8,849 nt of DNA, taken from positions 1-8,849 of the forward strand of contig JAQBPS010000521.1 of assembly GCA_028287415.1 (NCBI GenBank), read 5' to 3'. The DNA comes from Bacillota bacterium (GTDB lineage Bacteria; Bacillota; Sulfobacillia; Symbiobacteriales; Symbiobacteriaceae). Numbering within the stretch: position 1 is the stretch's first letter; every line of letters starts with the position of its first letter. A program made the translations under genes and the position numbers. The notes beneath the pieces were generated by a model. That model saw only the letters and a program-made list of their open reading frames with translations, did not search any database and had not been told where the DNA came from. Positions 6,833 through 8,849 of this stretch are shown here, piece by piece.

Positions 6833-7332
6833 CTGTCATGGAACAGATCACTGACCTGATCAACCAGGTCTACGCGGTGGCCGAGAACGGGCTGTGGGTC
6901 GACGGCGCCGCCCGCGCGACGGTGGACGAGGTCGCCGACCTGACCCGCGCCGGACAGATCGCCGTAGCGCGCCTGAACGGGCGGATCGTCGGCTGCGTCC
7001 GCGTCCAGCGTCTGGACAGTCGTAAGGGCGAGTTCGGGATGCTGGCCGCCGACTCCGGTAACCGGGGTGCCGGCATCGGCCGGGAACTGGTTCGCTTCGC
7101 CGAGCAGAAGAGCCGGCGAGACGGGCTCACCACCATGCAGCTCGAGTTGCTGGTTCCCCGCAACTGGTCGCATCCGGCAAAGGACTTCCTGGCCGCCTGG
7201 TACACCCGCATCGGCTATCGGATCCTGCGCACCGCTACCATCGACGAGACCTATCCGGCTCTGGCTCGGCTATTGGCGACACCTTGCGACTTCGTGATCT
7301 ATGAAAAGAACCTGGCGGTCCCTGACCGCTAG
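6757..7332 (+). CDS. GNAT-family N-acetyltransferase
   Basis: The product has 191 residues from ATG 6757, chosen because it fits a leaderless start 7 nt after TAAAAT. An ATG at 6748 lies within the -10, and one at 6781 is also possible. The GNAT fold is visible: N-terminal helix region at about 28-45, a strand AVARLNGRIVGCVRVQ at about 69-84, motif A GEFGMLAADSGNRGAGIG at 91-108 with the acetyl-CoA pyrophosphate loop NRGAGIG, and motif B KDFLAAWYTRIGYRI at 142-156. It is expected to transfer acetyl from acetyl-CoA to an amine; the substrate cannot be told. It is cytosolic, with no signal. It ends tail-to-tail with the broken DUF6585-like gene, overlapping it by 4 nt (7329-7332). GC and codon use are typical of the high-GC host, unlike the block before 5000. 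Confidence 0.88.
   Translation: MSEAGAASMHPIEIQLLPVAASADVTVMEQITDLINQVYAVAENGLWVDGAARATVDEVADLTRAGQIAVARLNGRIVGCVRVQRLDSRKGEFGMLAADSGNRGAGIGRELVRFAEQKSRRDGLTTMQLELLVPRNWSHPAKDFLAAWYTRIGYRILRTATIDETYPALARLLATPCDFVIYEKNLAVPDR
7315..7329. terminator. Small hairpin at the acetyltransferase stop
   Basis: GCGGTC (7315-7320), loop CCT, GACCGC (7324-7329): a perfect 6-bp stem with a 3-nt loop spanning the last codons of the acetyltransferase, ending at the tail-to-tail junction with the broken minus-strand gene. There is no T-run on either side, so termination by it alone is doubtful. Confidence 0.25.
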
Positions 7333-7809
7333 CTCGATGTCGCGGCGCGGACCAGTGCGATGAATGCGTTCAGGTTGGGCACACGCGGGACGCTTACGGA
7401 TGCCCACGCCCGGCGGGTCCACGGACGGCCACTTTCACGACGCCGCCATTCACGGTCACCTCCTGGATGTCCGCCCAGCCCAACCTCTTTTCCTTCCTGC
7501 CCAATCGGGCCGCCAGGCGCAAGCCCGAACAACCAGCAGGTGATGTCGGTGCCGCGGTAGCTGCTGTTGACGTATTTCCGGACCGCATGCTGGGTGAAGC
7601 GGTCGACCTCGTCGTACCGAAAGCAGAACGGCTGGGGGTCCGCGAGGAGACCGATCACGGACCTGTTCTGGAATACGGCCATCACGAGCAGTTTGTTTCG
7701 TACCGCCTGCAACCGGGAGCCGCCTTGCAGGACACGGATCGGGGCACCCAGCGCGCGCGTTCGCGATTTCGATGAACTGTGGCGGTGGTTGCACATTGTC
7801 CTCGCGCAT
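7329..7809 (-). pseudogene. Frameshifted DUF6585-like protein gene
   Basis: ATG at 7809 on the minus strand has GGAG 8 nt upstream and starts MREDNVQPPPQFIEIANARA. Sense then continues in a second frame (about 7745-7530: GAPIRVLQGGSRLQAVRNKL, LADPQPFCFRYDEVDRFTQH, YVNSSYRGTDITCWLFG), a third (about 7530-7405: RLGWADIQEVTVNGGVVKVA) and back to the second (AWASVSVPRVPNLNAFIALV, ending at the TAG at 7331-7329). An extra G near 7530 and a lost G near 7405 explain two of the changes. The W-D-E-V and GW-x-D-I-x-E-V-x-V-x-x-G strands and the closing W-A-S-V/PNL-x-x-F motif recall the PH-like DUF6585 proteins of Streptomyces. The stretch between CWLFG and RLGW looks too short, so an internal deletion of tens of residues is likely. 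Three shifts in 480 nt make sequencing error an unlikely sole cause. Confidence 0.6.
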
Positions 7810-7958
7810 CACTTCATCTCCGCCTGGCGCTCGCGTCCTGTATGTGGGAGGTTCCGCGAACCCAGGCTATATCGCCCGATCTTGTCAGGACCAGCACTTG
7901 GCCTGCCGCCCCGGCGGCCGCTCGTCGGGGTGTCTATGGGTACTGCTTTGATACAGCC

Positions 7959-8444
7959 ATGATCGTGCGCGAGGCCTATTCCAGCGAGATGGGCACGGTC
8001 GGCGAACTCCGACTTGAGGCGTATCGGGCTCAGAACCTGCTGGCCGAAAATCCGGGCTATGCCGACACGCTCCAGGTCCTCGGCGCCGACGGCCACGGCG
8101 AGGTGCTTGTCGCCCTTGAGGATGCCCGGATGCTGGGGACGGTCGTGCTGGAAGCCTGGCATCCCGCAAGCGAGGTCGCCCGTGCTGCCGACGAGGCCGA
8201 GATCCGAGGACTCGCCGTGGCGCCACAGGCGCAGAGCCATGGAGTCGGCCGTGCCCTGGTCCGAGCGGCCGTCGACCGGGCCACCACGCGGGGGGCGCGA
8301 CAGGTGGTGCTTTCGACCCGTCCGGCGATGAAGGCCGCCCAGCGGCTGTATCTCGCCGAGGGCTTCACCCGGATCCCTGATCGCGACTGGTCGCCCGTCC
8401 CCGGAGTCGCGCTCCTGGCCTTCGCGCGCCTGCTCACCGCTTGA
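7959..8444 (+). CDS. GNAT-family N-acetyltransferase
   Basis: The product has 161 residues from ATG 7959; the frame is open 60 codons further upstream, but that part overlaps the broken minus-strand gene and does not look like protein. No SD precedes the ATG. A weak -10-like TTTGAT (7947-7952) ends 6 nt before it, so it may be leaderless. GNAT elements: VREAYSSEMGTVGELRLEAY at the N-terminus, a strand VLVALEDARMLGTVVLE at about 49-65, motif A EIRGLAVAP at 81-89 with the acetyl-CoA loop QSHGVG at 92-97, and motif B KAAQRLYLAEGF at 125-136. It is a cytosolic acetyl-CoA-dependent acyltransferase of unknown substrate. It is not closely similar to the GNAT at 6757, so this is not a tandem duplication. 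It stands alone between two degraded genes. Confidence 0.88.
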   Translation: MIVREAYSSEMGTVGELRLEAYRAQNLLAENPGYADTLQVLGADGHGEVLVALEDARMLGTVVLEAWHPASEVARAADEAEIRGLAVAPQAQSHGVGRALVRAAVDRATTRGARQVVLSTRPAMKAAQRLYLAEGFTRIPDRDWSPVPGVALLAFARLLTA

Positions 8445-8483
8445 GCGGACGCCGCCCAATCCTCGCCAGCCATAAAACCGCCG

Positions 8484-8618
8484 GTGACCATAGCCTGGCC
8501 ATGGCCCGCGCCCACCGCGACCGCGATCGACGCACTCGGCGAAACCCCTGTCACCGAGATCCGCGACGGGCGGCTACGGCTGCCCGTGTCCCTCACACCG
8601 ATATTCGTCACCGCCTGA
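8484..8618 (+). pseudogene. Possible C-terminal remnant of a glycoside hydrolase
   Basis: In the same frame as the acetyltransferase and directly after its TGA, the sequence stays open for 57 codons to a TGA at 8616. From about 8484 it reads VTIAWPWPAPTATAIDALGE, then TPVTEIRDGRLRLPVSLTPI and FVTA. The pattern of a Leu-Gly turn, a strand with D-G, then L-P-V-S-x-x-P-x-F/Y-V at the extreme end is usual in the C-terminal beta-sandwich of secreted glycoside hydrolases. It has no start of its own. The preceding 13 codons after the TGA look non-coding. It is probably a leftover tail. Reading through the TGA to extend the acetyltransferase is unlikely, because the acetyltransferase ends naturally. 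Confidence 0.35.
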
Positions 8619-8711
8619 CCGCATCCGAGGGGTACCGGCCTGCTCGAGTACGGCACGGCCGCGTCGCTCGCGTAGGCGACCTGGCCGCCGGCGGGGAACT
8701 GGTCGAAGGGA

Positions 8712-8741
8712 GCGACTACAGCATCTTCCGGTCGATACCAT
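8712..8741 (+). promoter_or_regulatory. Leaderless-type promoter of the flavoprotein gene
   Basis: TACCAT at 8736-8741 fits TANNNT and lies 6 nt before the ATG at 8748. GCGACT (8712-8717) keeps the GAC core of the -35 with an 18-nt spacer. No SD precedes the ATG, which supports a transcript beginning at the start codon. Confidence 0.4.
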
Positions 8742-8747
8742 GCCCAG

Positions 8748-8849
8748 ATGGCAGGGGACACCGACGATCCAGGGATCCACGACGTCGTCATCATCGGCGC
8801 GGGACCGGCTGGAAGCAGCGCGGCCCTGGCCGCGGCCAGGGCCGGAGCC
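8748..8849 (+). CDS. FAD-dependent oxidoreductase, N-terminal part
   Basis: Only the first 34 codons are inside the window; the gene continues to the right. The start reads MAGDTDDPGIHDVVIIGAGP and then AGSSAALAAARAGA: a beta strand, the G-A-G-P-A-G dinucleotide-binding loop (residues 17-22) and an Ala-rich helix. This is the Rossmann beta-alpha-beta unit of FAD-dependent oxidoreductases such as thioredoxin-reductase-like, monooxygenase-like or geranylgeranyl-reductase-like enzymes; which one cannot be decided here. ATG 8748 is chosen for its leaderless-type promoter and because the Rossmann strand follows within 11 residues. An ATG at 8740 is in a different frame. Confidence 0.8.
   Translation, partial: MAGDTDDPGIHDVVIIGAGPAGSSAALAAARAGA

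Noticed and set aside
8057..8794. 245-codon minus-strand open frame
   Set aside because: It is antisense to the second acetyltransferase and to the flavoprotein start; both of those have clear family motifs, and this frame has none.
8821..8844. Perfect 24-nt palindrome
   Set aside because: It falls in the Ala-rich helix of the Rossmann fold, where repeated GCC/GCG codons produce such symmetry by composition; no operator or terminator role is indicated.
1..8849. CRISPR arrays, insertion sequences, rRNA or tRNA genes, attachment sites
   Set aside because: Looked for by eye on both strands; no regularly spaced repeats, transposase motifs, terminal inverted repeats or cloverleaf were found.

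Overview
The window looks like chromosomal DNA of a Streptomyces-type actinomycete. The reading frames are GC-rich, some genes have Shine-Dalgarno sites of the AGGAGG type and others look leaderless, promoter-like hexamers follow TTGACN/TANNNT, and a rare TTA leucine codon sits in one gene. All identifications are by eye; no search was run.

Left half (1-5980): a terminator-like hairpin from an upstream gene (1-20) and a gene-free leader with one promoter candidate are followed by three plus-strand genes for exported or membrane-anchored proteins. These are a 59-residue single-TM protein (416-595), a TM-anchored seven-repeat PQQ-like beta-propeller (780-2138) and an NHL-like propeller lipoprotein (2249-3358). 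Converging on them, with a 2-nt gap between stop codons, is a large minus-strand gene (3361-5919). It encodes an 852-residue protein with an N-terminal WXG100-like domain (W-Q-G) and a long body resembling the DUF6571-type proteins of Streptomyces. It has a well-placed promoter and SD and one TTA codon. GC content falls to about 48-50% in sampled lines around the meeting 3' ends, against 70% at the 5' end of the large gene. This block is the best candidate for an undescribed system: a cell-surface module pairing a WXG-type protein with two anchored propellers. That link is inference.

Right half (5980-8849): a graveyard with intact small genes between the ruins. It holds a frameshifted and truncated start of a Tat-exported CotA/phenoxazinone-synthase-type multicopper oxidase (6246-6448), an orphan C-terminal fragment (6526-6657), and an SD-preceded short ORF (6674-6832). 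A GNAT acetyltransferase with a leaderless-type promoter follows (6757-7332). Next come a minus-strand DUF6585-like gene broken by three frame changes and probably an internal deletion (7329-7809), a second GNAT (7959-8444), a possible glycoside-hydrolase tail (8484-8618), and the first 34 codons of an FAD-dependent oxidoreductase (8748 to the window edge), also with a leaderless-type promoter.

The intact right-half genes show no obvious functional link to the left-half module.
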